From Planomonospora sp. ID67723 (lineage in GTDB: Bacteria; Actinomycetota; Actinomycetes; Streptosporangiales; Streptosporangiaceae): DNA of 64,000 bases. Made by a program: the position numbers and the translations under genes. The notes beneath the pieces were generated by a model, which did not search any database, had not been told where the DNA came from, and worked only from the letters and a program-made list of their open reading frames with translations. This document shows positions 8,586-17,804 of this stretch, piece after piece (the stretch's first letter is position 1; every line of letters begins with the position of its first letter). The stretch spans positions 186,001-250,000 of the forward strand of contig NZ_JABTEZ010000006.1 in assembly GCF_015711605.1 (NCBI RefSeq), read 5' to 3'.

Positions 8586-9599
8586 GTGGTCGCTTTCATC
8601 GTCCGCCGCGTGATCGCCGCTGTGCTGATGCTCGTCATCGTCAGCGTGGCAACCTTCGCGATCTTCTTTCTCATCCCGCGTGCCCTGGGACAGACCCCCG
8701 AGGGCATGGCGTCGCGTTACGTCGGGCGGGACGCCACACCCGAGGCGATCCAGGGCGCTGTCAAGAGGCTCCACCTGGACGACCCGCTCATCGTGCAGTA
8801 CGGGCGGTTCGCCAAGGGCATCGTCGCCGGCCAGGATTACTCGCTCGGGCCGAGGAAGGCCGAGTGCCCGGCTCCCTGCTTCGGTTTCTCGTTCAACAAC
8901 AACCAGCCGGTCTGGCCGACGCTGCTCGACCGGCTCCCCGCGACCGTGTCGCTGGCCCTGGGCGCGGCGATCACCTGGGTCGTCGCCGGCGTGAGCATCG
9001 GCGTCGTCTCGGCGCTGAAACGCGGCACCGCGGTCGACCGGGCGGCGATGACGGTGGCGCTGGCGGGAGTCTCGCTGCCGATCTACTTCACCGGCCTGGT
9101 CTCGCTCTCCCTGTTCGCCTACACGCTCGGGATCTTCCCCGGCGGCGGCAGCTACACCGCCTTCACGGAGGATCCGGTGATGTGGTTCCAGGCGCTCGTG
9201 CTGCCCTGGATCACCCTGGCCTTCCTCTACGCCGCCCTGTACGCCCGGCTCACCCGGGCGGGCATGCTGGAGACCATGGGCGAGGACTACATCCGTACGG
9301 CCCGCGCCAAGGGTCTCAAGGAGCGCACGGTCGTCACCAAGCACGCCCTGCGCGCCACGCTCACCCCCATCCTCACCATCTTCGGCCTCGACCTCGGCCT
9401 GCTGCTGGGCGGCGCGGTGCTCACCGAGAGCACCTTCTCCATCCCCGGCATCGGCAAGCTGGTCATCGACGCGATCCGGGGCAACGACCTGCCCGTCGTG
9501 CTGGGCGTCACCTTGTTCGCGGCGTTCTTCATCGTCCTGGCCAACCTCATCGTGGACGTTCTGTACGCGGTGGTCGACCCGAGGGTGAGGCTGTCATGA
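8586..9599 (+). CDS. Peptide ABC transporter permease, DppB/OppB type
   Basis: 337-residue permease beginning VAFIVRRVIAAVLML, the typical DppB N-terminus with one helix, then a large extracytoplasmic segment and five more helices. The EAA loop near residue 230 reads ETMGEDYIRTARAKGLKER, and the C-terminus [11 protein letters not shown] is typical of the family. The start is GTG. There is no clear ribosome-binding sequence, because the mRNA just upstream is occupied by a strong hairpin. It overlaps the next gene by ATGA, so the two are translationally coupled. Confidence 0.92.
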   Translation: MVAFIVRRVIAAVLMLVIVSVATFAIFFLIPRALGQTPEGMASRYVGRDATPEAIQGAVKRLHLDDPLIVQYGRFAKGIVAGQDYSLGPRKAECPAPCFGFSFNNNQPVWPTLLDRLPATVSLALGAAITWVVAGVSIGVVSALKRGTAVDRAAMTVALAGVSLPIYFTGLVSLSLFAYTLGIFPGGGSYTAFTEDPVMWFQALVLPWITLAFLYAALYARLTRAGMLETMGEDYIRTARAKGLKERTVVTKHALRATLTPILTIFGLDLGLLLGGAVLTESTFSIPGIGKLVIDAIRGNDLPVVLGVTLFAAFFIVLANLIVDVLYAVVDPRVRLS

Positions 9600-10639
9600 G
9601 CACTCCTCCGCCCAGCTCCTTCCTGGAACTGCGCGACCTGCGCATCCACTTCCCCACCGAGGACGGCCTGGTCAAGTCCGTCGACGGCCTGTCCTTCAAG
9701 CTCGAACGGGGCAAGACCCTGGGCATCGTGGGGGAGTCGGGCTCCGGCAAGAGCGTGACCAGCCTCGGCATCCTGGGCCTGCACAAGGGCGGCCGGGCGA
9801 AGATCTCCGGTGAGATCTGGCTGGACGGCGAGGAGCTCGTCGGCGCCAGCCCGGACCACGTCCGGACGCTGCGCGGCAAGAAGATGGCGATGATCTTCCA
9901 GGACCCGCTCTCGTCGATGCACCCGTTCTACACGGTCGGCGCCCAGATCATCGAGGCGTACCGGATCCACCACAACGTCAGCAAGGCGGTCGCGCGCAAG
10001 CACGCGATCGACATGCTCGGCCGGGTCGGCATCCCGCAGCCGGACAAGCGCGTCGACAGCTACCCGCACGAGTTCTCCGGCGGCATGCGCCAGCGCGCCA
10101 TGATCGCCATGGCCCTGTCGTGCGACCCCGAGCTGCTGATCGCCGACGAGCCGACCACCGCGCTCGACGTGACGGTCCAGGCGCAGATCCTGGACCTCAT
10201 GCTGGACCTGCAGCGCGAGTTCAACTCCGCGCTGATCGTAATCACCCACGACCTCGGCGTGGTCGCCGAGCTCTCGGACGACATCCTGGTGATGTACGGC
10301 GGCAAGTGCATCGAGTACGGCTCGGCGGACGACATCTTCTACCGGCCCGAGCACCCCTACACATGGGGTCTACTGGGATCGATGCCGCGCCTGGACCGGG
10401 AGCCCACCGAGCGGTTGCTGCCGATCAAGGGCTCCCCGCCCTCGCTGATCAACGTGCCGTCCGGTTGCGCCTTCAACCCGCGCTGCCCCTACTCGGGCCG
10501 TACGGCGGGCAAGGCCACCACCGAGGTGCCGCAGCTCCTGGAGACCGACGGCGGTCACCTGGTCCGCTGCCACATGCCGCGCGAGGAGCGGCGGGGCATC
10601 TGGGAGAACGAGATCAAGCCGATGATGGAGGGGCAGTGA
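9596..10639 (+). CDS. Peptide ABC transporter ATP-binding protein, DppD/OppD type
   Basis: 347-residue cytoplasmic ATPase. Walker A is GESGSGKS (near residue 44), the Q-loop is [10 protein letters not shown], the ABC signature is [12 protein letters not shown], Walker B is [12 protein letters not shown] and the switch His is in VITHDLG. The C-terminal oligopeptide/dipeptide extension has the Cys-containing segment [13 protein letters not shown] and a final Cys near 332, which in this family can hold a 4Fe-4S cluster. It starts at the ATG overlapping the previous stop and pairs with the DppF-type ATPase that follows. Confidence 0.94.
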   Translation: MSTPPPSSFLELRDLRIHFPTEDGLVKSVDGLSFKLERGKTLGIVGESGSGKSVTSLGILGLHKGGRAKISGEIWLDGEELVGASPDHVRTLRGKKMAMIFQDPLSSMHPFYTVGAQIIEAYRIHHNVSKAVARKHAIDMLGRVGIPQPDKRVDSYPHEFSGGMRQRAMIAMALSCDPELLIADEPTTALDVTVQAQILDLMLDLQREFNSALIVITHDLGVVAELSDDILVMYGGKCIEYGSADDIFYRPEHPYTWGLLGSMPRLDREPTERLLPIKGSPPSLINVPSGCAFNPRCPYSGRTAGKATTEVPQLLETDGGHLVRCHMPREERRGIWENEIKPMMEGQ

Positions 10640-10668
10640 GCCACAGGGCCGACAAGGGGGACGAGGGC

Positions 10669-11733
10669 GTGAACGCTCCCGACGCGCTGCTGTCCGTCCA
10701 GGGCCTGCAGAAGCACTTCCCGGTGACCAAGGGCCTGCTCAAGCGTCAGGTCGGTTCGGTGAGGGCGGTCGACGGGGTCAGCTTCGACGTGCGCAGGGGC
10801 GAGACGCTCGGCCTGGTCGGCGAGTCCGGCTGCGGCAAGAGCACCACGGGCCGCCTGGTCACCCGCCTGATGGAGCCCACCGCCGGGAAGATCTTCTTCG
10901 AGGGCCACGACATCAGCCACATGTCGCAGGCGAAGATCCGGCCGCTCCGCCGCGACATCCAGATGATCTTCCAGGACCCCTACTCGTCGCTGAACCCCCG
11001 GCACACGGTCGGCGCCATCGTCGGCGCCCCCTACCGCATCCAGGGCGTCCAGACCGAGCAGGGGACCAAGAAGGCGGTCCAGGAGCTCCTGGAGCTGGTC
11101 GGGCTCAACCCCGAGCACTACAACCGCTACCCGCACGAGTTCTCCGGCGGTCAGCGCCAGCGCATCGGCATCGCCCGCACCCTCGCGCTCAAGCCGAAGA
11201 TGATCATCGCTGACGAGCCGGTCTCCGCCCTCGACGTCTCGATCCAGGCCCAGGTGGTCAACCTCCTGGAGGACCTGCAGAACGAGCTCGGCCTGACCTA
11301 CGTCATCGTCGCGCACGACCTGTCGGTCATCCGGCACATCAGCGACCGGGTCGCGGTCATGTACCTCGGCAAGATCGTCGAACTGGCCGACCGGAAGAGC
11401 CTGTACGAGTCGCCCATGCACCCGTACACCAACGCGCTGATGTCCGCCGTGCCCATCCCGGACCCGGCCCGGCGCAAGGACCGCGAGCGCATCCGGCTCC
11501 AGGGCGACGTGCCCAGCCCGCTCAACCCGCCGCCCGCCTGCCGCTTCCACACCCGGTGCTGGAAGGCCCAGGTGATCTGCAAGACGGAGGAGCCGCCGCT
11601 GGTGGAGCTGGCCCCCGGCCACCAGGTGGCCTGCCACTTCCCGGAGAACGCGGACAAGGTGTCGGCTCCGGCCGCCGCGAAGATCGCCCAGAACGTGGAA
11701 GACGCCCTGCACCCGAAGAAGGTGGTCGGCTGA
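10669..11733 (+). CDS. Peptide ABC transporter ATP-binding protein, DppF/OppF type
   Basis: 354-residue second ATPase of the importer. Walker A is GESGCGKST, the Q-loop is [13 protein letters not shown], the signature is [12 protein letters not shown], Walker B is [14 protein letters not shown] and the H-loop is IVAHDLS. The C-terminal extension carries [13 protein letters not shown] with paired Cys. I prefer the GTG at 10669, with AAGGGGG upstream; a GTG at 10636 overlapping the previous stop by GTGA would add 11 residues and is the alternative. It is the last gene of the operon, followed by a strong terminator hairpin. Confidence 0.92.
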   Translation: MNAPDALLSVQGLQKHFPVTKGLLKRQVGSVRAVDGVSFDVRRGETLGLVGESGCGKSTTGRLVTRLMEPTAGKIFFEGHDISHMSQAKIRPLRRDIQMIFQDPYSSLNPRHTVGAIVGAPYRIQGVQTEQGTKKAVQELLELVGLNPEHYNRYPHEFSGGQRQRIGIARTLALKPKMIIADEPVSALDVSIQAQVVNLLEDLQNELGLTYVIVAHDLSVIRHISDRVAVMYLGKIVELADRKSLYESPMHPYTNALMSAVPIPDPARRKDRERIRLQGDVPSPLNPPPACRFHTRCWKAQVICKTEEPPLVELAPGHQVACHFPENADKVSAPAAAKIAQNVEDALHPKKVVG

Positions 11734-11765
11734 GCGTCCGGCACGCCCGGTTCCGCTCATCCCGA

Positions 11766-11815
11766 GGACGCCCGCCGGGTCGCGGCTCACACGAGCCCCG
11801 GCCCGGCGGGCGTCC
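11766..11815 (+). terminator. Terminator hairpin after the first transport operon
   Basis: GGACGCCCGCCGGG pairs perfectly with CCCGGCGGGCGTCC (14 bp) around a 22-nt loop that can itself form a small stem. No T tract, as is common in actinomycetes. It separates the two peptide-transport operons. The rest of the 267-bp space holds a dyad GGTTGA...TCAACC (about 11843-11874) close to where a promoter for the next operon should be. Confidence 0.75.
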
Positions 11816-12000
11816 GCGTGTCCGGGGTCCGGTGCCGTACCGGTTGAAACGCTTGCTTACTGTTCAGGTCAACCGACTGTCACATTTACGCCACAGCCTC
11901 ATGCCGGGGGTGGTCAGAGCTGCCGCCCGCGTAGATCCTGCGATCACGGGGAGTCCGCACGGCGGCCGGATCCGGCCGCGACACGGCGATGAGGTGCAGC

Positions 12001-13680
12001 ATGCGACGAGACGGTATGCCCCTGCGCAGGACGGCGGCGGTGATGGCGGGCCTCGCCCTGGTCATCCCGGCGGCGGCGTGCGGCGGAGGAGACGATCCCA
12101 AGCCGGGAGCCACCGGGACGGAGGCGGCGGAGGGCTCGACCCTCATCTTCGCCTCCTCGGCGGACCCGGCCATCCTCGACCCGGCCTTCCACAGCGACGG
12201 CGAGTCCTCCCGGGTGACCAACCAGATCTTCGAGACGCTGGTGGCCACCGAGGAGGGCGGTACGGGGGTCGCACCCGGGCTCGCGGAGAGCTGGGAGGTC
12301 AGCAAGGACGCCAGGACCTACACGTTCAAGCTTCGCCAGGGGGTGAAGTTCCACGACGGCGAGGCGTTCAACGCCGCGGCCGTGTGCGCCAACTTCGACC
12401 GCTGGTACAACTTCACCGGCCTGGCGCAGGCGGACTCGGTCTCCTACTACTGGGTGACGGTTTTCCGGGGCTTCGCCAAGAACGAGTCCGACACCCTCGC
12501 CAAGAGCCTGTACGGCGGCTGCACGGCCAAGGATGACAGCACGGTCGAGCTCAAGCTCACCGAGCCGTCCGCCGTGGTGCTGTCGGCGCTGACGTTGTCG
12601 TCGTTCAGCATCGCCAGCCCCAAGGCGCTGAAGGACCACAAGGCCGACGAGGTGAGCGGAACCGCCGAGTCGCCGCAGTTCACCGGGACCTTCGGCACCG
12701 AGCACCCGGTCGGCACCGGGCCGTTCAAGTTCGGCGGCTGGACCCGGGGCGACAAGCTGGAACTCGTCCGCAACGACGACTACTGGGGCGAGAAGGCCAA
12801 GCTCAGCAAGATCATATTCCGGCCGATCGAGAAGGCCGCCGACCGGGCGCAGGCGCTGCGCGCCGGTTCGGTCCACGCCTTCGACTACGCCGACCCGGCC
12901 GACCTGGAGTCGCTCAAGAGCTCCGGGGCGCAGGTACTGGAGCGGGCGCCGTTCAACATGGGCTACCTCGGCTTCAGCCAGAAGACCGAGATCATGAAGA
13001 ACCAGAAGATCCGCCAGGCGATCGCCCACGCCATCAACCGAGAGAACGTCGTGAAGACCAAGTACGGCACCGGCGCCAAGGTGGCCAACGCCTTCATGCC
13101 GGACAGCCTGTGGAGCTACACCGAGGACTTCACCAAGTACGACTACAACGTCGACAAGGCCAAGCAGCTCATCGCCGAGTCGGGCGTCTCCGCCCCCACG
13201 CTGGAGTTCTGCTACCCCAGCGGCGTCAGCCGCGCCTACATGGTCGACCCGGCCGGCAACTTCCAGCTGATGAAGGCCGACCTGGAGGCCGCGGGCTTCA
13301 AGGTCACACCGAAGACCTCGCCGTGGAGCCCGGACTACCTCAACACCACCCAGGCCGGTGACTGCCCGCTCTTCCTGCTCGGCTGGAACGGCGACTTCGG
13401 CGACCCCGACAACTTCCTCGGCACGTTCTTCCAGTCCTTCTCCAGCCAGTGGTCGTTCAGGAACGAAGAGATCTTCAAGGTGCTGGCCGACGCGGAGAAG
13501 GAACCGGACCAGGCCGCGCGGGAGGCGCTGTACAAGAAGGCCAACGCCCTGATCGCCGAATTCGTGCCCGGCGTGCCGTACGCGCAGAGCCCGTCGTTCT
13601 CGGCCGCGGCCAAGAACGTCCAGGGCTGGGTGCCGAGTCCGGTGCTCAACGACAAGTTCGCCTCGATCTCGCTGAACTGA
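12001..13680 (+). CDS. Peptide-binding lipoprotein of the second importer
   Basis: 559-residue family 5 solute-binding protein. The signal peptide MRRDGMPLRRTAAVMAGLAL leads to an atypical lipobox AAAC (Cys near residue 27), then a short acidic linker and the domain starting at TLIFASSADPAILDP. Other markers are ETLVATEEGGTGVAPGLAES, FKLRQGVKFHDGE and HPVGTGPFKFGGW. I chose the ATG at 12001, because GAGG lies 6 nt upstream; an ATG at 11989 is also in frame. The sequence differs clearly from the first operon's binding protein, so ligand range probably differs. Confidence 0.92.
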   Translation: MRRDGMPLRRTAAVMAGLALVIPAAACGGGDDPKPGATGTEAAEGSTLIFASSADPAILDPAFHSDGESSRVTNQIFETLVATEEGGTGVAPGLAESWEVSKDARTYTFKLRQGVKFHDGEAFNAAAVCANFDRWYNFTGLAQADSVSYYWVTVFRGFAKNESDTLAKSLYGGCTAKDDSTVELKLTEPSAVVLSALTLSSFSIASPKALKDHKADEVSGTAESPQFTGTFGTEHPVGTGPFKFGGWTRGDKLELVRNDDYWGEKAKLSKIIFRPIEKAADRAQALRAGSVHAFDYADPADLESLKSSGAQVLERAPFNMGYLGFSQKTEIMKNQKIRQAIAHAINRENVVKTKYGTGAKVANAFMPDSLWSYTEDFTKYDYNVDKAKQLIAESGVSAPTLEFCYPSGVSRAYMVDPAGNFQLMKADLEAAGFKVTPKTSPWSPDYLNTTQAGDCPLFLLGWNGDFGDPDNFLGTFFQSFSSQWSFRNEEIFKVLADAEKEPDQAAREALYKKANALIAEFVPGVPYAQSPSFSAAAKNVQGWVPSPVLNDKFASISLN

Positions 13681-13683
13681 TCG

Positions 13684-14688
13684 ATGCTGGGGTTCGTCGT
13701 CAGACGGCTGGCGCTGCTCGTGCCGATCCTCCTGGGCCTGTCGGTCCTGTTGTTCCTGTGGGTCAGGGCACTGCCGGGAGGGCCCGCCGAGGCCCTGCTG
13801 GGGGAGCGGGCCACGCCCGAGGCCGTGGAGCGGGTCAAGAAGCTCTACGGCCTCGACCGGCCCTGGTACGAGCAGTACCTCACATGGGTGGGCAACGTCT
13901 TCCGCGGCGACCTCGGGGTGTCCAGCAGGACCCAGCACCCCGTCGTCGAGGAGCTGCTGCGCACCTTCCCCGCCACCGTGGAGCTCGCCCTCACCGCGAT
14001 GATCTTCGCGGTGGGGGTGGGCGTGCCGGTCGGCTACCTCGCCGCCCGCCGCCACGGCACCTGGCTCGACCACCTCTCGGTGGCCGGATCGCTGTTCGGC
14101 ATCACGATCCCGGTCTTCTTCCTCGGCTACATGCTCAAGTTCGCCTTCGCCGAGAAACTGGGGATCCTGCCCACCGACGGGCGGCAGGACCCGCTGCTCG
14201 ACGCCGAGCACCCGACCGGGTTCTACGTGCTGGACGGCCTGGTCACCGGGAACCCGGAGGCGCTCGGGGACGCGCTGGCCCACCTGGTGCTGCCCGGCGT
14301 CGCGCTCGGGACCATCCCGCTGGCGATCGTGGTGCGCATCACCAGGGCCTCGGTGCTGGACGTGCTCCACGAGGACTACGTGCGCACCGCCGAGGCCAAA
14401 GGGCTGGCGCCCGCGACGATCCGCGGGCGGCACGTGCTGCGCAACGCCCTGCTGCCGGTCGTCACGATCATCGGGCTCCAGGTCGGGCTGCTGCTCGGCG
14501 GCGCCGTGCTGACCGAGACCGTCTTCGCCTTCCCCGGCTTCGGCAAGTTCATGGCCGACTCGATCGTCGCCAGGGACTACGCGGTGCTGCAGGGGTTCAT
14601 CCTGTTCACCGCGGTGATCTTCGTGCTGGTCAACCTGCTGGTGGACGTCGCCTACGGGCTCATCGACCCGAGGGTGAGGGCGGCGTGA
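13684..14688 (+). CDS. Peptide ABC transporter permease, DppB type (second operon)
   Basis: 334 residues. N-terminus MLGFVVRRLALLVPILLGLS and the segment RVKKLYGLDRPWYEQYLTWV are classic for DppB. Six hydrophobic segments are present, with an EAA loop near 232 (LHEDYVRTAEAKGL) and the C-terminus YGLIDPRVRAA. It starts 3 bp after the binding-protein stop. Unlike the first operon, no hairpin separates binding protein from permease here. Confidence 0.93.
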   Translation: MLGFVVRRLALLVPILLGLSVLLFLWVRALPGGPAEALLGERATPEAVERVKKLYGLDRPWYEQYLTWVGNVFRGDLGVSSRTQHPVVEELLRTFPATVELALTAMIFAVGVGVPVGYLAARRHGTWLDHLSVAGSLFGITIPVFFLGYMLKFAFAEKLGILPTDGRQDPLLDAEHPTGFYVLDGLVTGNPEALGDALAHLVLPGVALGTIPLAIVVRITRASVLDVLHEDYVRTAEAKGLAPATIRGRHVLRNALLPVVTIIGLQVGLLLGGAVLTETVFAFPGFGKFMADSIVARDYAVLQGFILFTAVIFVLVNLLVDVAYGLIDPRVRAA

Positions 14689-14747
14689 GCGAGCAAGTCA
14701 TGGGCGCAGCGGCGTCGCGAGCGCGAGCGCCGGAGGAGGTCGCGTGA
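14685..14747 (+). CDS. Possible 20-residue ORF between the two permease genes
   Basis: A GTG overlapping the upstream stop by GTGA opens a 20-codon frame that ends in Ala-rich, Glu-containing sequence and stops 31 bp before the next ATG. It could be a coupling peptide that carries ribosomes to the DppC-type gene, or simply noncoding spacer. No homologue is recognised and the composition is not informative. Confidence 0.2.
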   Translation: MSEQVMGAAASRARAPEEVA

Positions 14748-14778
14748 GCGGGCACGGCCGCCGGGAGAGGAGGAGAGC

Positions 14779-15675
14779 ATGAGCCTGGCCCAGATGGAGG
14801 CCGTCGCGCCGGAGGAGGCGGGCGGGAGCCTCGGCAGGGACGCCTGGCGGCGGCTGCGCCGCAACCCGGTTGCGATCGCGGGCGCGGTCCTGGTCGTGCT
14901 GTTCGTCGCCGTCGCGCTGCTCGCACCCTGGCTGGCGCCGTACCCGCCGGACAAACCGGTCGGCCAGGTCACCCCCACCTCCATCCCCGGCCCGTCCGCC
15001 GAACACTGGTTCGGCCTGGACGACCTGGGCCGCGACGAGTTCACCCGGGTCCTGTGGGGGGCCCGCTGGTCCCTCGTCATCGGGGTGGTCTCGCTGCTGC
15101 TCGGCATGACCGGCGGGCTGCTGCTCGGCCTGCTCGCCGGGGCCTTCGGCGGATGGGTCGACGGTGTCGTGATGCGCCTGGTCGACATGATGCTCTCGGT
15201 CCCCGGCCTGCTGTTCGCCATCGGCGTCGCCGCGATGCTCGGCTCCGGCCTGGACGCCGTGATGATCGCCATCGCGGTGGTGAACATGCCGATCTTCGCC
15301 CGGCTGCTCCGCGGCCAGATGCTGGCCCAGCGCGGCTCCGACTACGTGCTGGCCGCCACCGCGGTGGGGGTGCGGCGGCGCCGGATCGTCCTCGGCCACA
15401 TCCTGCCCAACTCGCTGACCTCGGTCATCGTGCAGGGCACGCTCACCCTGGCGACGGCCATCGTGGACGCGGCGGGCCTGGCCTTCCTCGGCCTGTCCAG
15501 CAACGACCCGAGCATTCCCGAGTGGGGCCGGATGCTGGCCGACACCCAGCGGTACCTGTCCAGCGCGCCGCTGCTGGCGGTCTTCCCCGGGCTGGCCATC
15601 ATCGTCGCCGCGCTCGGCTTCACCCTGCTGGGGGAGTCGCTGCGCGAGGCCCTCGACCCCAAGTACCGGCGGTGA
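14779..15675 (+). CDS. Peptide ABC transporter permease, DppC type (second operon)
   Basis: 298-residue permease. N-terminal cytoplasmic segment with WRRLRRNPVAIAGAVLVVLF, then GLDDLGRDEFTRVLWGARWSL (the conserved GTDxxGRDxFSRxxxGARxSL element of DppC), six hydrophobic segments, an EAA-like loop near 195 (RGSDYVLAATAVGVRRR) and C-terminus LREALDPKYRR. The ATG is preceded by the strong ribosome-binding sequence GGAGG. It works with the DppB-type partner upstream. Confidence 0.93.
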   Translation: MSLAQMEAVAPEEAGGSLGRDAWRRLRRNPVAIAGAVLVVLFVAVALLAPWLAPYPPDKPVGQVTPTSIPGPSAEHWFGLDDLGRDEFTRVLWGARWSLVIGVVSLLLGMTGGLLLGLLAGAFGGWVDGVVMRLVDMMLSVPGLLFAIGVAAMLGSGLDAVMIAIAVVNMPIFARLLRGQMLAQRGSDYVLAATAVGVRRRRIVLGHILPNSLTSVIVQGTLTLATAIVDAAGLAFLGLSSNDPSIPEWGRMLADTQRYLSSAPLLAVFPGLAIIVAALGFTLLGESLREALDPKYRR

Positions 15676-15679
15676 CGCG

Positions 15680-16690
15680 GTGAGCCCGACGAGTCCGGCG
15701 AGCCTTCTCGACGTGGAGGACCTGACCGTGGTCTTCCGGCAGCGGGGCCGCGCCGACGTGCGCGCCGTGGACGGTGTCAGCTTCTCCGTGTCCCCCGGCG
15801 AGACCGTCGGCCTGGTGGGGGAGTCGGGGTGCGGCAAGTCCGTCACCTCTCTGGCGATCATGGGCCTGCTGCCGAAACGGGGCGTGCGCGTGGAGGGGAG
15901 CGTCGCCTTCGACGGGACCGAACTGCTCGCCCTGCCCCCCGACAAGCTGCGCGCCCTGCGCGGCCGGGAGCTGGCCGTCGTCTTCCAGGACCCGATGACC
16001 TCCCTCAACCCCGTGGTCCCCATCGGCACGCAGGTGACCGAGGTGCTGACCCGCCACCGGGGCCTGAGCAACGGCGAGGCCCGCCGGGAGGCGGCGGACC
16101 TGCTGCGCAGGGTGGGCATCCCCGACCCGTCCAGGAGACTGCGGGAGTACCCCCACCAGCTCTCCGGGGGCATGCGCCAGCGCGCGCTCATCGCGACCGC
16201 GCTGGCCTGCCGCCCCAGGCTGCTGATCGCCGACGAGCCCACCACCGCCCTGGACGTCACCATCCAGGCGCAGATCCTGGAACTGCTCAGGACGCTGGTC
16301 GCCGAGTCGGGGACCGCCCTCATCCTGATCACCCATGACCTGGGGGTGGTCGCGGGGATGTGCGACACGGTCCACGTCATGTACTCCGGCCGCATCGTCG
16401 AGCGGGCGCCCCGGCACGACCTGTTCCGCGATCCCCGCCATCCCTACACCGGTGGCCTGCTCGCCTCGGTGCCCCGCCTGGACCAGCCGCGCGGCGCGCG
16501 CCTGGAGCCCATCAAGGGATCACCGCGCGACACCATCCCGTGGGCGACGGGCTGCGCGTTCGCGCCCCGCTGCCCCAACCGGATCGAGGCGTGCACCCCC
16601 GAGGCTCCCGAGCTCGTGGGGGAGCGTCACGCCCTGCGCTGTGTCAACCCGCTGCGATCCGCCCCGGAGGCGAAGGTGGTCCCTCGATGA
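15680..16690 (+). CDS. Peptide ABC transporter ATP-binding protein, DppD type (second operon)
   Basis: 336-residue ATPase. Walker A GESGCGKS near residue 44, Q-loop [12 protein letters not shown], signature [12 protein letters not shown], Walker [16 protein letters not shown]-loop LITHDLG. The C-terminal DppD extension has [15 protein letters not shown] and a later Cys, the usual Cys group of this subfamily. GTG start 4 bp after the permease stop; it overlaps the next ATPase gene by ATGA. Confidence 0.94.
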   Translation: MSPTSPASLLDVEDLTVVFRQRGRADVRAVDGVSFSVSPGETVGLVGESGCGKSVTSLAIMGLLPKRGVRVEGSVAFDGTELLALPPDKLRALRGRELAVVFQDPMTSLNPVVPIGTQVTEVLTRHRGLSNGEARREAADLLRRVGIPDPSRRLREYPHQLSGGMRQRALIATALACRPRLLIADEPTTALDVTIQAQILELLRTLVAESGTALILITHDLGVVAGMCDTVHVMYSGRIVERAPRHDLFRDPRHPYTGGLLASVPRLDQPRGARLEPIKGSPRDTIPWATGCAFAPRCPNRIEACTPEAPELVGERHALRCVNPLRSAPEAKVVPR

Positions 16691-17778
16691 GCTTCCCGAG
16701 TGATTCCCCGGCCGATCCCGTGGCGTCCGGCGAGCCGCTGCTGTCCGTCCGGGGTCTCAAGGTGCACTTCCCCGTCCACCGGGGCGTGCTGCTGCGGCGC
16801 GTCGCCGGCCACGTGCGCGCCGTGGACGGCGTCGACCTCGACGTGGCCCGCGGCATGACATACGGCCTGGTGGGGGAGTCCGGCTGCGGCAAGAGCACGC
16901 TCGGCAAGGCCGTACTGCGCCTGGTGGAGCCCACCTCCGGAACCGTCCTGTTCAACGGCGCCGACATCGGCGGTCAGAGTCCCGAAGACATGCGCCGGCT
17001 CCGCCGGCACATGCAGATGGTCTTCCAGGACCCGCTCGCCAGCCTGAACCCCCGGCAGAGCGTGGAGTCGGCGCTCACCGAGCCGCTGCGCGCCCACGGC
17101 TTCACCGGTGACAGATCACGCCGGGTGCGCGAGCTGCTCGACCTCGTGGGGATGCCCTCCGGAGCCGCCGGACGCTATCCGCACGAGTTCTCCGGAGGGC
17201 AGCGTCAGCGCATCGGCATCGCCAGGGCGATCGCCCTGAACCCCGAGCTGATCATCGCCGACGAGCCCGTCTCCGCGCTGGACGTCTCCATCCAGGCGCA
17301 GATCGTCAACCTCCTGGAGGACCTGCAGAAGGAACTCGGCCTGACCTACGTCGTCGTCGCCCACGACCTGGCCGTCGTCCGGCACGTCAGCGACGTCATC
17401 GGGGTGATGTACCTGGGCGCGCTGGTGGAGGAGTCCTCCTCCGACGCGCTGTACGCCCAGCCGCTGCACCCCTACACGATCGCCCTGATGTCGGCGATCC
17501 CGATCCCGGACCCCGAGGTGGAGGAGCGCAGGCGGCGGATCCTGCTCACCGGCGACCTGCCGTCCCCGATGAACATCCCGCCCGGCTGCCGGTTCCACAC
17601 CCGCTGCCCGTTCCGCCAGCCCACGCGGTGCGCCGACGAGCCGCCCGGCCTGCGGGAGGCGCGTCCCGGCCGGAAGGTCGCCTGCCACTGGGCCGAGGAG
17701 ATCGCGGCGGGCTCCATCCGGGCCGCCGCCAGCGCCCACGACCCCACCGCCACCGAGGTCGGCACCCCGTCGCCCTGA
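16687..17778 (+). CDS. Peptide ABC transporter ATP-binding protein, DppF type (second operon)
   Basis: 363-residue ATPase closing the second importer operon. Walker [11 protein letters not shown]-loop [13 protein letters not shown], signature [12 protein letters not shown], Walker [16 protein letters not shown]-loop VVAHDLA, then [12 protein letters not shown] with two Cys. Start is the ATG overlapping the previous stop. The last 25 or so residues are an Ala/Thr-rich tail without a predicted role. It converges on the GGDEF gene with only 26 bp between stops. Confidence 0.94.
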   Translation: MSFPSDSPADPVASGEPLLSVRGLKVHFPVHRGVLLRRVAGHVRAVDGVDLDVARGMTYGLVGESGCGKSTLGKAVLRLVEPTSGTVLFNGADIGGQSPEDMRRLRRHMQMVFQDPLASLNPRQSVESALTEPLRAHGFTGDRSRRVRELLDLVGMPSGAAGRYPHEFSGGQRQRIGIARAIALNPELIIADEPVSALDVSIQAQIVNLLEDLQKELGLTYVVVAHDLAVVRHVSDVIGVMYLGALVEESSSDALYAQPLHPYTIALMSAIPIPDPEVEERRRRILLTGDLPSPMNIPPGCRFHTRCPFRQPTRCADEPPGLREARPGRKVACHWAEEIAAGSIRAAASAHDPTATEVGTPSP

Positions 17779-17804
17779 GGACTCCCGTCCTGACGGCTCC
17801 GGGA

